From Denitratimonas tolerans (GTDB taxonomy: Bacteria > Pseudomonadota > Gammaproteobacteria > Xanthomonadales > Xanthomonadaceae), in contig NZ_JBBDHC010000015.1 in NCBI RefSeq assembly GCF_037203605.1, positions 1 through 64,000 on the forward strand: 64,000 nt of DNA, written 5' to 3'. Within the stretch, counting starts at the first letter, position 1. Each line of letters starts with the position of its first letter. The notes beneath the pieces are model-generated. The model saw only the letters and a list, made by a program, of their open reading frames with translations. It did no database searches and had not been told where the DNA came from. The translations under genes were made by a program, and so were the position numbers. Below, piece by piece: positions 37,142 through 44,927 of this stretch.

Positions 37142-37260
37142 TCCAGCACGCGCCGTGCCCGCCTTCGTTCAACGGGCATTGATGCAGCGCCGGGAACGAA
37201 GGGGTATCATGCGCCCCCACTTTTGATCCTTCCATCCGCATCAAGGGATAAACAGAAACA

Positions 37261-38499
37261 ATGAGCACCCATCTCTTCACCTCCGAATCGGTGTCTGAAG
37301 GCCATCCGGACAAGATCGCCGACCAGATTTCCGACGCCGTGCTCGACGCCATCATCGCCAGGGATCCTGCGGCGCGCGTGGCCTGCGAGACGCTGGTGAA
37401 GACCGGCGTGGCCATCGTGGCTGGCGAAATTACCACCTCGGCCTGGGTCGACATCGAGGAGATCGCGCGCAAGGTGATTTCCGACATCGGCTACACCAGC
37501 TCGGAAGTGGGTTTCGATGGGCACACCTGTGCGGTGATGAACCTGATCGGCAAGCAGTCGACCCACATCGCCGCCGGCGTCGACGGCGCGGGCAAGAACA
37601 AGAAGAAGCCCGAAGAACAGGGTGCCGGCGATCAGGGCCTGATGTTCGGCTACGCCTGCCGCGAAGCGCCCGAGCACATGCCGGCGCCGATCTACTACAG
37701 CCACCGGCTGGTGGAGCAACAATCCAAGGTTCGCAAGAAGAAGAACTCGCCCCTGCCCTGGCTGCGCCCGGACGCCAAGAGCCAGGTCACGCTGCGCTAT
37801 GACGGCGACCGCATCGTCGGTCTGGACGCGGTCGTGCTTTCCACCCAGCACGATCCGGCGATCAAGCACAAGGAGATCATCGAGGGCGTGTACGAGCACA
37901 TCCTCAAGCCGGTGCTGCCCAAGGAGTGGCTGGAAAAGCTGCCCAAGAGCAAGGTCCACATCAATCCCACCGGTATCTTCGCCATCGGCGGGCCGATGGG
38001 CGACTGCGGCCTGACCGGGCGCAAGATCATCGTCGACACCTACGGCGGCATGGCCCGTCACGGCGGCGGCGCGTTCTCCGGCAAGGATCCGTCCAAGGTT
38101 GATCGTTCGGCCGCCTATGCCGCGCGCTACGTCGCCAAGAACATCGTGGATGCCGGTCTGGCCGACCGCTGCGAAATCCAGCTCAGCTACGCCATCGGCG
38201 TGGCCGAGCCGACCTCGATCTCGGTGACCACCTTCGGCACCGGCAAGATCGAGGATGCGAAGATCGAGAAGCTGATCCGCGCCCACTTCGATCTGCGCCC
38301 GTGGGGCATCATCAAGATGCTCGACCTGATCCATCCGATCTACCAGCCCACGGCGGCCTATGGCCACTTCGGCCGCAAGCCGAAGGAAATCAGCTACACG
38401 GACGGCGCGGAAAAGACCAGGACGGCGACGTCCTTCTCCTGGGAGCGCACGGATCGCGCCCAGGCCCTGCGCGAGGCCGCCGGTCTCAGGAAGAAGTAA
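37261..38499 (+). CDS. metK: S-adenosylmethionine synthetase
   Basis: 412 residues forming SAM from methionine and ATP. It opens HLFTSESVSEGHPDKIADQI, holds GAGDQGLMFGYAC, the phosphate loop FAIGGPMGDCGLTGRKIIVD, and GGGAFSGKDPSKVDRSAAY. Slightly longer than E. coli MetK (384) owing to small insertions such as GKNKKKPEEQ. The upstream 119 bp shows no SAM riboswitch fold that I can recognise. It supplies SAM to the several methyltransferases in the window. Confidence 0.96.
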   Translation: MSTHLFTSESVSEGHPDKIADQISDAVLDAIIARDPAARVACETLVKTGVAIVAGEITTSAWVDIEEIARKVISDIGYTSSEVGFDGHTCAVMNLIGKQSTHIAAGVDGAGKNKKKPEEQGAGDQGLMFGYACREAPEHMPAPIYYSHRLVEQQSKVRKKKNSPLPWLRPDAKSQVTLRYDGDRIVGLDAVVLSTQHDPAIKHKEIIEGVYEHILKPVLPKEWLEKLPKSKVHINPTGIFAIGGPMGDCGLTGRKIIVDTYGGMARHGGGAFSGKDPSKVDRSAAYAARYVAKNIVDAGLADRCEIQLSYAIGVAEPTSISVTTFGTGKIEDAKIEKLIRAHFDLRPWGIIKMLDLIHPIYQPTAAYGHFGRKPKEISYTDGAEKTRTATSFSWERTDRAQALREAAGLRKK

Positions 38500-38546
38500 G
38501 CGATCGACCGCGCCCGTCGGGCGCGTGCCGTCGCCGGTGGAAACGA

Positions 38547-38576
38547 AAAGGGGGAGCGGCATGCCGCTCCCCCTTT
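38547..38576. terminator. Bidirectional terminator between metK and the THX gene
   Basis: A perfect 30-nt palindrome, AAAGGGGGAGCGG ... CCGCTCCCCCTTT around CATG. On the minus strand it is followed by TTTTCGTTTCC, on the plus strand by TCTCA. It lies 47 bp past metK and 22 bp past the THX stop. Confidence 0.85.
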
Positions 38577-38598
38577 CTCATGTCAGCCGGCTGCGGAC

Positions 38599-38757
38599 TC
38601 AGGCCTTTTTCTTTGCCGCCGTCTTGCGTGCCGCCGGAGCCTTGGCCACGACGGCGACCGGCACCGCCTCGGCGCTGGCCGCGCGGTGCGGGCGGGTGTT
38701 GCCGTAACTGCTGGAATAGCGCTTGCCCTTGGCCGTCTTGCGATCGCCCTTGCCCAT
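38599..38757 (-). CDS. 30S ribosomal protein THX (Thx/bTHX family)
   Basis: A 52-residue basic protein, MGKGDRKTAKGKRYSSSYGN at the start, then TRPHR and a Lys/Ala-rich tail. The MGKGD-KT-KGK and SYGNTRP pattern is that of bTHX, the small protein bound in the head of the 30S subunit in Thermus and found in Xanthomonadales and Bacteroidetes. The ATG has GGAG 7 nt upstream. It is flanked by the bidirectional terminator. The tail is longer than the Thermus form (26 residues). Confidence 0.85.
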   Translation of the reverse strand: MGKGDRKTAKGKRYSSSYGNTRPHRAASAEAVPVAVVAKAPAARKTAAKKKA

Positions 38758-38875
38758 CGGTATTGCTCCTTTTTCGCGGAATCGGATGTCTCGCGCAGCG
38801 CGCGGCCGATTAGCCTACCATCGCTTCGCCACCGCGCAAGCTCGCCCCGCAGGCGGAATCACCGGCGCGCGAAAC

Positions 38876-39298
38876 TCACGCCGTCCGGTCAGGCGCGGTG
38901 AGGTGGGACAGGCGGTAATTGACCAGGTGCGCGACCGCGATCAGCAGCCCTCCGGCCGCCATCATCACCGCGTGCCAGAGCGAATGGTCGTGCAGCGGGG
39001 AGAAGGCGTTGGCCCAGACCAGCAGCAGGCCCGGTGCCAGCAGCAGCCACGCAAGGAAGGCACGATGGCGGCGGTAGCCCACGGCGAGCGAGGCGATGGC
39101 CAGCACCGTGGCGAACACCACGAACGCCTGATCGATGTCCACTCGCCCCACCACGCTCAGCCCAAGCGTGGGCAGCACCGCCAGCGCCAGCGGCAGCAGC
39201 GCGCAGTGCACCGCACATAAAAACGATGTCCACATGCCGACGCGGTCGCCGGTGCGCTGGAATCGATCGACTTGGCAGCTGGAGCGGGATACTTCCAT
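38876..39298 (-). CDS. MerC-domain membrane protein
   Basis: 140 residues with four predicted spans (about 24-45, 56-74, 81-100, 105-125). The first span carries the Cys-x3-Cys pair CAVHC, as in MerC mercury importers. Bacterial MerC-domain proteins away from mer operons often sit with zinc-starvation genes. Here it is divergent from the TonB receptor across a Zur-type operator, so uptake or tolerance of zinc or another soft metal is likelier than mercury resistance. Confidence 0.8.
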   Translation of the reverse strand: MEVSRSSCQVDRFQRTGDRVGMWTSFLCAVHCALLPLALAVLPTLGLSVVGRVDIDQAFVVFATVLAIASLAVGYRRHRAFLAWLLLAPGLLLVWANAFSPLHDHSLWHAVMMAAGGLLIAVAHLVNYRLSHLTAPDRTA

Positions 39299-39349
39299 GA
39301 CTTCCGGAACACGTGTCGTCTTTGCGAAACACTATAACATGACCTGCAA

Positions 39350-39368
39350 AATGTTACTTGATAACATT
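39350..39368. promoter_or_regulatory. Zur-type operator between divergent merC-like and TonB-receptor genes
   Basis: The sequence is a perfect inverted repeat AATGTTA-N5-TAACATT in the 120-bp region between the divergent starts 39298 and 39419. It matches the Zur/Fur-type box format, where zinc-loaded Zur represses. A zur gene lies at 42906-43394. A further TATAACAT half-site is at 39333-39340. Near-promoter placement suggests repression of both genes when zinc is sufficient. Confidence 0.78.
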
Positions 39369-39418
39369 CCAGCCGAAAGGTCCCACTTCCGGGACACGTG
39401 CCACAGCCCTGGACGCCC

Positions 39419-41605
39419 ATGTTCCCCAAGACGATTTGCCACGCTCCGCTCGCCTGCACCATTGCACTGGCCATTGCCGCCTCCCCGCGCCTCGCCGCCG
39501 CCGATGCCACAGACGGCACCGCGCGAACGGCGCAAACGCTCGACGAAATCACCGTCACCGCAACGCCGATGCGCACCTCGGCCGAGGACATTGCCGCGCC
39601 GGTCGACGTGCTCGCGGGCGAGGCGCTGGAGCGCAGCAAGGCGGCCACGCTCGGGCAAACGCTGTCCGGATTGCCCGGCGTCCAGGGCGGCGACTTCGGC
39701 GCGGGCGTGAGCCGTCCGATCATCCGCGGCCAGGAAGGCCCGCGCGTGCAGATCCTTTCCAGCGGACTGGCGACGATGGACGTATCCACCGTCAGCGCCG
39801 ATCACGCGGTCAGCGTCGAGCCGTTTCTGGCCGACCAGATCGAGGTGCTGAAGGGTCCGGCGACCCTGCTGTTCGGCAGCGGCGCGATCGGCGGCGCGAT
39901 CAACGTGGTCGACGGCCGCATCGCCACGGAACTGCCTGACGCACCGCTTTCCGGTCGCGCCGAGGTGCGCGGCAACAGCGTCAGCGACGAACGCACCGGC
40001 ATGTTCCGGCTCGACGGGATGAGCGGCGACTGGGTGCTGCATGTCGACGGCCTGGTGCGCAATGCCGGCGATGTCGATATCCCCGGCGTGGCGCGGTTGG
40101 AAGACCACGACGAGGATGGCCACGATCACGACGAGGACGAGCCGCAGGTCCCCGGCCTGCTGCCAAACAGCTCGCTTCGCACCCGCGCCGCCGGCATCGG
40201 CGCGACCCGGTTTGGCGAACGCGGCTACTTCGGCCTGGCAGGCTCCAGCTACCGCAGCAATTACGGCATCCCCGACGGGACCCACGCGCACGGTGACGAG
40301 GACGATCATGGCCACGACCAGGGCGATGACGACCATGACGACGATGAACACGGGCAGGATGAGAGCCGCGTGCGCATCGACCTGGTGCAGAACCGCTGGG
40401 ACCTGCGCGGCGGCATCTACGACCCGCTCGCCTTCCTGCAGCGCGTGGACCTGCGCCTGGCCTACACCGACTACACGCATACCGAGTTCGAGGGTGCGGA
40501 CCGGGGCACCGTGTTCGACAACCGCGGCATCGAAGGGCGCATCGAGGCGGTGCAGAAGGACATCGCCGGCTGGCGCGGCGCGTTCGGCCTGCAGTTCGGC
40601 CAGTCCCGCTTCGATGCCGTGGGCGCGGAAGCCTTCGTCCCCGCCACCCGAACCCGAACGCTCGGGGCCTTCGTGCTGCAGGAAAAGACCTTTGCCCCGG
40701 TCAAGGTGGAGCTGGGCGCCCGCCATGATCGGGTGAAGCTCGACCCGGACCTGGAGAGCGCGCACAGCTTCGGTCTGGTCAACCTGTCGGCGGACGCCAT
40801 CTGGCAGGTCAGCGACGCCATCGACCTGCGCCTGGGCCTGGACCGCTCGGAGCGCGCGCCGATCAACGAGGAGCTGTACGCCGCCGGCCTGCACGTGGCC
40901 ACGCGCTCGCTCGAAATCGGCGACGCCGGCCTCGACACCGAGCGCGCCAACCGCGCCGAATTCGGCCTGCACGCGCACACCGCGCGGATGACCTTCAAGG
41001 CGGCGATCTACCAGACCCGCTTCACCGACTTCATCTATCTGGCCGACACCGGGATCGAGGCGGACGGGGTGCCGGTCCGGCTGTGGGCACAGCAGGACGC
41101 CCTGTTCAACGGAGCCGAAGCGGAGGCGGTGTTTCACCTGCTCGATGCCGCCGCCGGCCGGCTCGACCTGCGCGTCTTCGGCGACACCGTGCGCGCCCGG
41201 CTCGACGGAAGCGGCAGCCGCAGCGTCGCGCTCGCCGTGCCGCACGGTGACCATGCCCACCACCACACCGTGGAACTGTCCAACGAGGGCAACATTCCGC
41301 GCTTGGCACCCGCGCGCTTTGGTGCCAGCCTGGCATGGGCGTCCGGCGGCCTGAGCGTCTCGGCCGGTGCCGTGCGCCACCAGGCCCAGAACCGCGTGGC
41401 CGACAGCGAGGCCCCCAGCCCGGGCTACACGCTGGTTGACGCGCATCTGGCCTACCGCTGGGACAGGCCCGCGGCAAGCTGGGAGGTGTTCCTCGACGGC
41501 ACCAACCTGGGCAATCAGGAAGCCCGCCCGCACACTTCGCTGCTGCGCGACTACGCGCCGCTGCCCGGCCGCGCCGTGGCGTTCGGGATGCGCATGTACT
41601 TCTGA
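39419..41605 (+). CDS. TonB-dependent zinc receptor (ZnuD-like)
   Basis: 728 residues. Signal peptide about 1-29, TonB box region LDEITVTA, plug domain with SRPIIRGQEGPRVQILSSGL and EVLKGPATLLFGSGAIGGAI, then a 22-strand-type barrel ending in aromatic F (GMRMYF). Two extracellular-loop insertions are rich in His/Asp/Glu: EDHDEDGHDHDEDE (about 227-240) and HAHGDEDDHGHDQGDDDHDD (about 289-308), plus PHGDHAHHH near 609. This pattern is typical of ZnuD zinc importers. ATG 39419 is preferred over GTG 39398. Confidence 0.9.
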   Translation: MFPKTICHAPLACTIALAIAASPRLAAADATDGTARTAQTLDEITVTATPMRTSAEDIAAPVDVLAGEALERSKAATLGQTLSGLPGVQGGDFGAGVSRPIIRGQEGPRVQILSSGLATMDVSTVSADHAVSVEPFLADQIEVLKGPATLLFGSGAIGGAINVVDGRIATELPDAPLSGRAEVRGNSVSDERTGMFRLDGMSGDWVLHVDGLVRNAGDVDIPGVARLEDHDEDGHDHDEDEPQVPGLLPNSSLRTRAAGIGATRFGERGYFGLAGSSYRSNYGIPDGTHAHGDEDDHGHDQGDDDHDDDEHGQDESRVRIDLVQNRWDLRGGIYDPLAFLQRVDLRLAYTDYTHTEFEGADRGTVFDNRGIEGRIEAVQKDIAGWRGAFGLQFGQSRFDAVGAEAFVPATRTRTLGAFVLQEKTFAPVKVELGARHDRVKLDPDLESAHSFGLVNLSADAIWQVSDAIDLRLGLDRSERAPINEELYAAGLHVATRSLEIGDAGLDTERANRAEFGLHAHTARMTFKAAIYQTRFTDFIYLADTGIEADGVPVRLWAQQDALFNGAEAEAVFHLLDAAAGRLDLRVFGDTVRARLDGSGSRSVALAVPHGDHAHHHTVELSNEGNIPRLAPARFGASLAWASGGLSVSAGAVRHQAQNRVADSEAPSPGYTLVDAHLAYRWDRPAASWEVFLDGTNLGNQEARPHTSLLRDYAPLPGRAVAFGMRMYF

Positions 41606-41620
41606 GAGGCGGAATGCGTG

Positions 41621-41647
41621 GATGCCCGCGGCACGGCTGCGGGCATC
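41621..41647. terminator. Hairpin between convergent TonB receptor and deacylase genes
   Basis: GATGCCCGC (41621-41629) pairs with GCGGGCATC (41639-41647) through a 9-nt loop, 9-bp stem, in the 41-bp gap between convergent genes. No T-run on the plus strand. It touches the deacylase stop. Confidence 0.6.
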
Positions 41648-42903
41648 TAGTCCTGATCCAGCTCGTCATCCAGCGGCAGGGACTCCGGATCCGCTGGATC
41701 GCGCCCGCCGTCTTCGTCGGTCACGCCGCGGCTGCCGCGCTGCGCATCGCTGACGACCTGCTGCTCGCTGGTTTCCTCGCCCAGATGAAACACCGCGAAT
41801 CCCGGCAGCACGACCTGGTTGCGCGCCATGCCGATCACCCGACCGCGCACCGGGGACACCAGATCGCGCTCGATGTTGTTGATCGGGTCGATCACGATCC
41901 CCAGCACCTGGCCCGGCTCCACGCTTTCGCCCAGGCGCACGCGCCCCAGCAGCAGGCCACCGGCATCCGATCGCACCCAGGAGGAGTCGTAGAAGATCGG
42001 CTGCGGCTCGTCCCAGGCCGGCAGGTGGCGGGTCATGCCGAGCTTGTGCATCAGGGTCGATATCGCCTGTTCGCCGTGCACGATTTCCTCGGCTTCCAGC
42101 TCGCCCGGCCCGCCGACCTCGAAGGTCACGGCGGGGATGCCGGCCTGGATCGCGGCGTTGCGCAACATGCCGCGCGAGCCGGCGCTGTGCAGCACCGTGG
42201 TGGCACCGAAGCCGCGGGTGAACTCGCGCACTTCCGGCCGGCTCAGGTCGGCGCGGACCTGCGGCAGGTTGCGCCGGTCGAACGAGCCGGTGTGCAGATC
42301 CACCAGGGCGTCGCAGCGCTGCACGATCTCGATGAAGAAGTTGTAGGCGATGCGCGAGGCGATGCTGCCGTGGCGCGTTCCGGGAAAATAGCGGTTGAGA
42401 TCGCGCCGATCCGGCAGGTAGCGCGAGTTGCGCGAGAAGCCGAACAGGTTGACCACCGGGACCGCGATCAGGGTTCCGCCCAGATCGGCCGGCTCGACGC
42501 CATTGACGATGCGCCGCACGATCTCGACGCTGTTGAGCTCGTCGCCGTGGATGCCGGCGGTCAGGCACAAAACCGGCCCGGGCCGCACGCCGTGCGCCAC
42601 CACCACCGGGCTGATCACCTCGCTGCCGGAGAAGCTCATTCCGGCGTTCCACTCCAGCCGCGCGCGCTTGCCCGGCAAGACCTGGGTGTCGAGGATCGTG
42701 AAGGGCCCCACCAGCACCGGGCCGACGAATTCGGAAGAGGCCGGATCGCCCGCAGGAATCAGCGGGGGCGGCCCGACAAAGGCATCCGCCGGCGTCGCCT
42801 GCGGCGGCAGAGGTGCCTGCGCCGCGGCGGCCAGGGCCATCAGGGCCAGGCCCAGCCCGAAGCACCCACGTCCACGCCATCGGACGCCACCGGCTGCCGC
42901 CAT
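41647..42903 (-). CDS. Secreted zinc deacylase (succinylglutamate desuccinylase/aspartoacylase family)
   Basis: 418 residues. A signal-like N-terminus (about 1-30, ALMALAAAAQA) precedes an M14-type domain with zinc ligands HGDE (AGIHGDELNSVEIVRR) and His in VDLHTGSFDRR, and a Glu in TFEVGGPGELE. The C-terminal part (about 320-395) forms a barrel-like region GRVRLGESVEPGQVLGIVID, and the end is acidic. It begins two bases after the zur stop, so it is in the zur operon and may be coexpressed. Substrate is unknown; an N-acyl amino acid or peptide is the family expectation. Confidence 0.82.
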   Translation of the reverse strand: MAAAGGVRWRGRGCFGLGLALMALAAAAQAPLPPQATPADAFVGPPPLIPAGDPASSEFVGPVLVGPFTILDTQVLPGKRARLEWNAGMSFSGSEVISPVVVAHGVRPGPVLCLTAGIHGDELNSVEIVRRIVNGVEPADLGGTLIAVPVVNLFGFSRNSRYLPDRRDLNRYFPGTRHGSIASRIAYNFFIEIVQRCDALVDLHTGSFDRRNLPQVRADLSRPEVREFTRGFGATTVLHSAGSRGMLRNAAIQAGIPAVTFEVGGPGELEAEEIVHGEQAISTLMHKLGMTRHLPAWDEPQPIFYDSSWVRSDAGGLLLGRVRLGESVEPGQVLGIVIDPINNIERDLVSPVRGRVIGMARNQVVLPGFAVFHLGEETSEQQVVSDAQRGSRGVTDEDGGRDPADPESLPLDDELDQD

Positions 42904-42905
42904 GC

Positions 42906-43394
42906 TCACTCCGACTCCGCGCAGCGCGCGCAGCGCCCGTGCACTTCCAGGGTCTGCGCCAGCGGCCTGAATCCGAGCGCATACGCCTGTTCGGTCAGCA
43001 GGCGGGTGGCGCGCTCGTCTTCCATCTCGACCGCGCGGCCGCAGCCTTCGCAGATCAGGAATGGCACCGAATGCCGCTGGCGCGGCTGGTGGCAACCAAC
43101 GTAGGCGTTGATCGACTCCAGCTTGTGGATGAAGCCGTTTTCGAGCAGGAAATCGAGCACGCGGTACACCGTGGGCGGTGCCGCCGGGCCGCGATCGTCG
43201 CGCAGCTGGTCCATCAGGTCGTAGGCCTTCACCGGCAGCTCCGCCTGCGCCACCAGGCGCAGCACCCGCTCGCGCAGCGGCGTCAGGCGCAGTCCGCGCT
43301 CGTCGCACACGTCCATGACTTCGCGCACGAAGGCGTCCCGATCATGCACATGATCGTCGGGGTGAACGCAGCGCTGGTGCGGGATCGGAGCCAT
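42906..43394 (-). CDS. zur: Zinc uptake regulator Zur (Fur family)
   Basis: 162 residues. The winged-helix DNA-binding region (about 30-90) includes LRLTPLRERVLRLVAQ and PTVYRVLDFLLENGFIH. The metal and dimer region has HSVPFLICEGCG and a C-terminal CARCAESE, giving the Cys pairs (C-x2-C and C-x2-C) that hold the structural zinc. Its His-rich beginning (HQRCVHPDDHVHD) is unusual. With the operator and ZnuD-like receptor nearby it is assigned as Zur rather than Fur. Its own operator is not obvious upstream. Confidence 0.88.
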   Translation of the reverse strand: MAPIPHQRCVHPDDHVHDRDAFVREVMDVCDERGLRLTPLRERVLRLVAQAELPVKAYDLMDQLRDDRGPAAPPTVYRVLDFLLENGFIHKLESINAYVGCHQPRQRHSVPFLICEGCGRAVEMEDERATRLLTEQAYALGFRPLAQTLEVHGRCARCAESE

Positions 43395-43468
43395 CGGCCG
43401 GGATCATAGCATCGCCATCCGGTGCCTCTTTCGCGACCCGGTCACGCCCTCATCGGCGAGACAGGCAG

Positions 43469-44881
43469 TCAGCCCGGAAGCATTCCCGAGGCCACGATAT
43501 CGAGCGCGCGATCCAGCCGCGCCAGCGCACCTTCGCGCCCGCACAGGTGGATCGTCCAGTCGATCGAGGGCGATACCTGCGAGCCGGTCATCGCCACCCG
43601 CAGCGGCTGCGCCACCTTTCCCAGCCCCAGGCCCTGCGCCTCGGCACAGGCGCGCAGCGCCGCGTCGATGGCTTCGGGATTCCACTCGTCCAGGGCCGCC
43701 AGGCGCGCGCGCGCGTCGGCCAGCACCGCGCCGGCCGGCAGCAGGTGTTTGGACACCGCCGCCTGGTCCCACTGTTCGATGCCCAGGTACCAGACCCGCG
43801 CACGCTCGGCCATTTCCTTGAGCGTCTTGACCCGCTCGCGCAGGGCCACCACCACGTCGGCCGGATCCGGGCCGCGCTCGGCGTCGATGCCGGCGTTGTG
43901 CAGGTGCCACATGAAGTGCGGAACGATCTCGAGCGGATCATCGTTCTTGAGGTAGTGCTGGTTGACCCAGGCGAGCTTGTCGAAGTCGAAGCGCGAAGGC
44001 GCCTTGTTGACGTCCTCGACCCGGAACAGTTCGATCATCTGCGCGATCGAAAAGATTTCCTGGTCGCCGTGCGACCAGCCGAGGCGTGCGATGTAGTTGA
44101 GCAGGGCGTGCGGCAGGTAGCCGTCGTCGCGGTACTGCATCACGCTCACCGCGCCGTGACGCTTGGAGAGCTTGGCACCGTCCGGCCCGTGGATCATCGG
44201 CAGGTGCGCGAAGCTGGGCGGGGTGACGCCCAAGGCGCGGTAGATGTTGATCTGGCGCGGGGTGTTGTTGATGTGATCCTCGCCGCGGATCACCTCGGTG
44301 ATGCCCATGTCGATGTCGTCCACCACCACCGCGAAGTTGTAGGTGGGGTGGTCGTCGGAGCGCCAGATGATGAGGTCGTCCAACTCCTCGTTGCCGATCT
44401 CGATGCGTCCGCGCACCCGGTCGTCGAACACCACGCTGCCGTCCAGCGGGTTCCTGAAACGGATGACGCGGTTGGGATCGTCGCGGCGCGGTTCGTCCAG
44501 ATCGCGATAGTGGCCGTTGTAGCGCGGCTTGCGGCCCTCGGCCATGGCCTGCTCGCGCATGGCTTCGATCTCCTCGCGCGACTCGTAGGCGTAGTAGGCC
44601 TTGCCGGCCTTCACCAGGTCTTCGGCCACCTGGCGGTAACGGTCGATGCGCAGGGTTTGATAAAACGGGCCTTCGTCGTGCTCGAGGCCGAGCCACTGCA
44701 TCCCCTGCAGGATCGCGTCCACCGCCTCCTGGGTGGAGCGCTCGCGGTCGGTGTCCTCGATGCGCAGGATGAATCGGCCGCCCTGACGGCGCGCTTCCAG
44801 CCAGGCGTAGAGCGCGGTGCGCGCGCCGCCAATGTGCAGGAATCCGGTGGGGCTGGGGGCGAATCGGGTACGGCAGGTCAT
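43469..44881 (-). CDS. gltX: Glutamyl-tRNA synthetase
   Basis: 470 residues, the common GltX length. It opens TRFAPSPTGFLHIGGARTAL with the HIGH-type motif HIGG and has KLSKR as the KMSKS counterpart (PDGAKLSKRHGAVSV). ATG 44881 (MTCRTRFAPSPT) matches family length; ATG 44911 is an alternative with a weak AGG site. It lies downstream of aidB with a 46-bp gap and is convergent with nothing nearby; zur precedes it on the same strand after a 74-bp gap. Confidence 0.96.
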   Translation of the reverse strand: MTCRTRFAPSPTGFLHIGGARTALYAWLEARRQGGRFILRIEDTDRERSTQEAVDAILQGMQWLGLEHDEGPFYQTLRIDRYRQVAEDLVKAGKAYYAYESREEIEAMREQAMAEGRKPRYNGHYRDLDEPRRDDPNRVIRFRNPLDGSVVFDDRVRGRIEIGNEELDDLIIWRSDDHPTYNFAVVVDDIDMGITEVIRGEDHINNTPRQINIYRALGVTPPSFAHLPMIHGPDGAKLSKRHGAVSVMQYRDDGYLPHALLNYIARLGWSHGDQEIFSIAQMIELFRVEDVNKAPSRFDFDKLAWVNQHYLKNDDPLEIVPHFMWHLHNAGIDAERGPDPADVVVALRERVKTLKEMAERARVWYLGIEQWDQAAVSKHLLPAGAVLADARARLAALDEWNPEAIDAALRACAEAQGLGLGKVAQPLRVAMTGSQVSPSIDWTIHLCGREGALARLDRALDIVASGMLPG

Positions 44882-44927
44882 GGCGGCGCAGGGTTGAAAG
44901 GAGCCGGTCATTCTACCTGCAAGCCGC

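Noticed and set aside
37142..37260. Possible SAM riboswitch before metK
   Set aside because: The 119-bp leader has no SAM-I or SAM-II style junction or pseudoknot that I can trace; only a weak TATCAT -10-like word is present.
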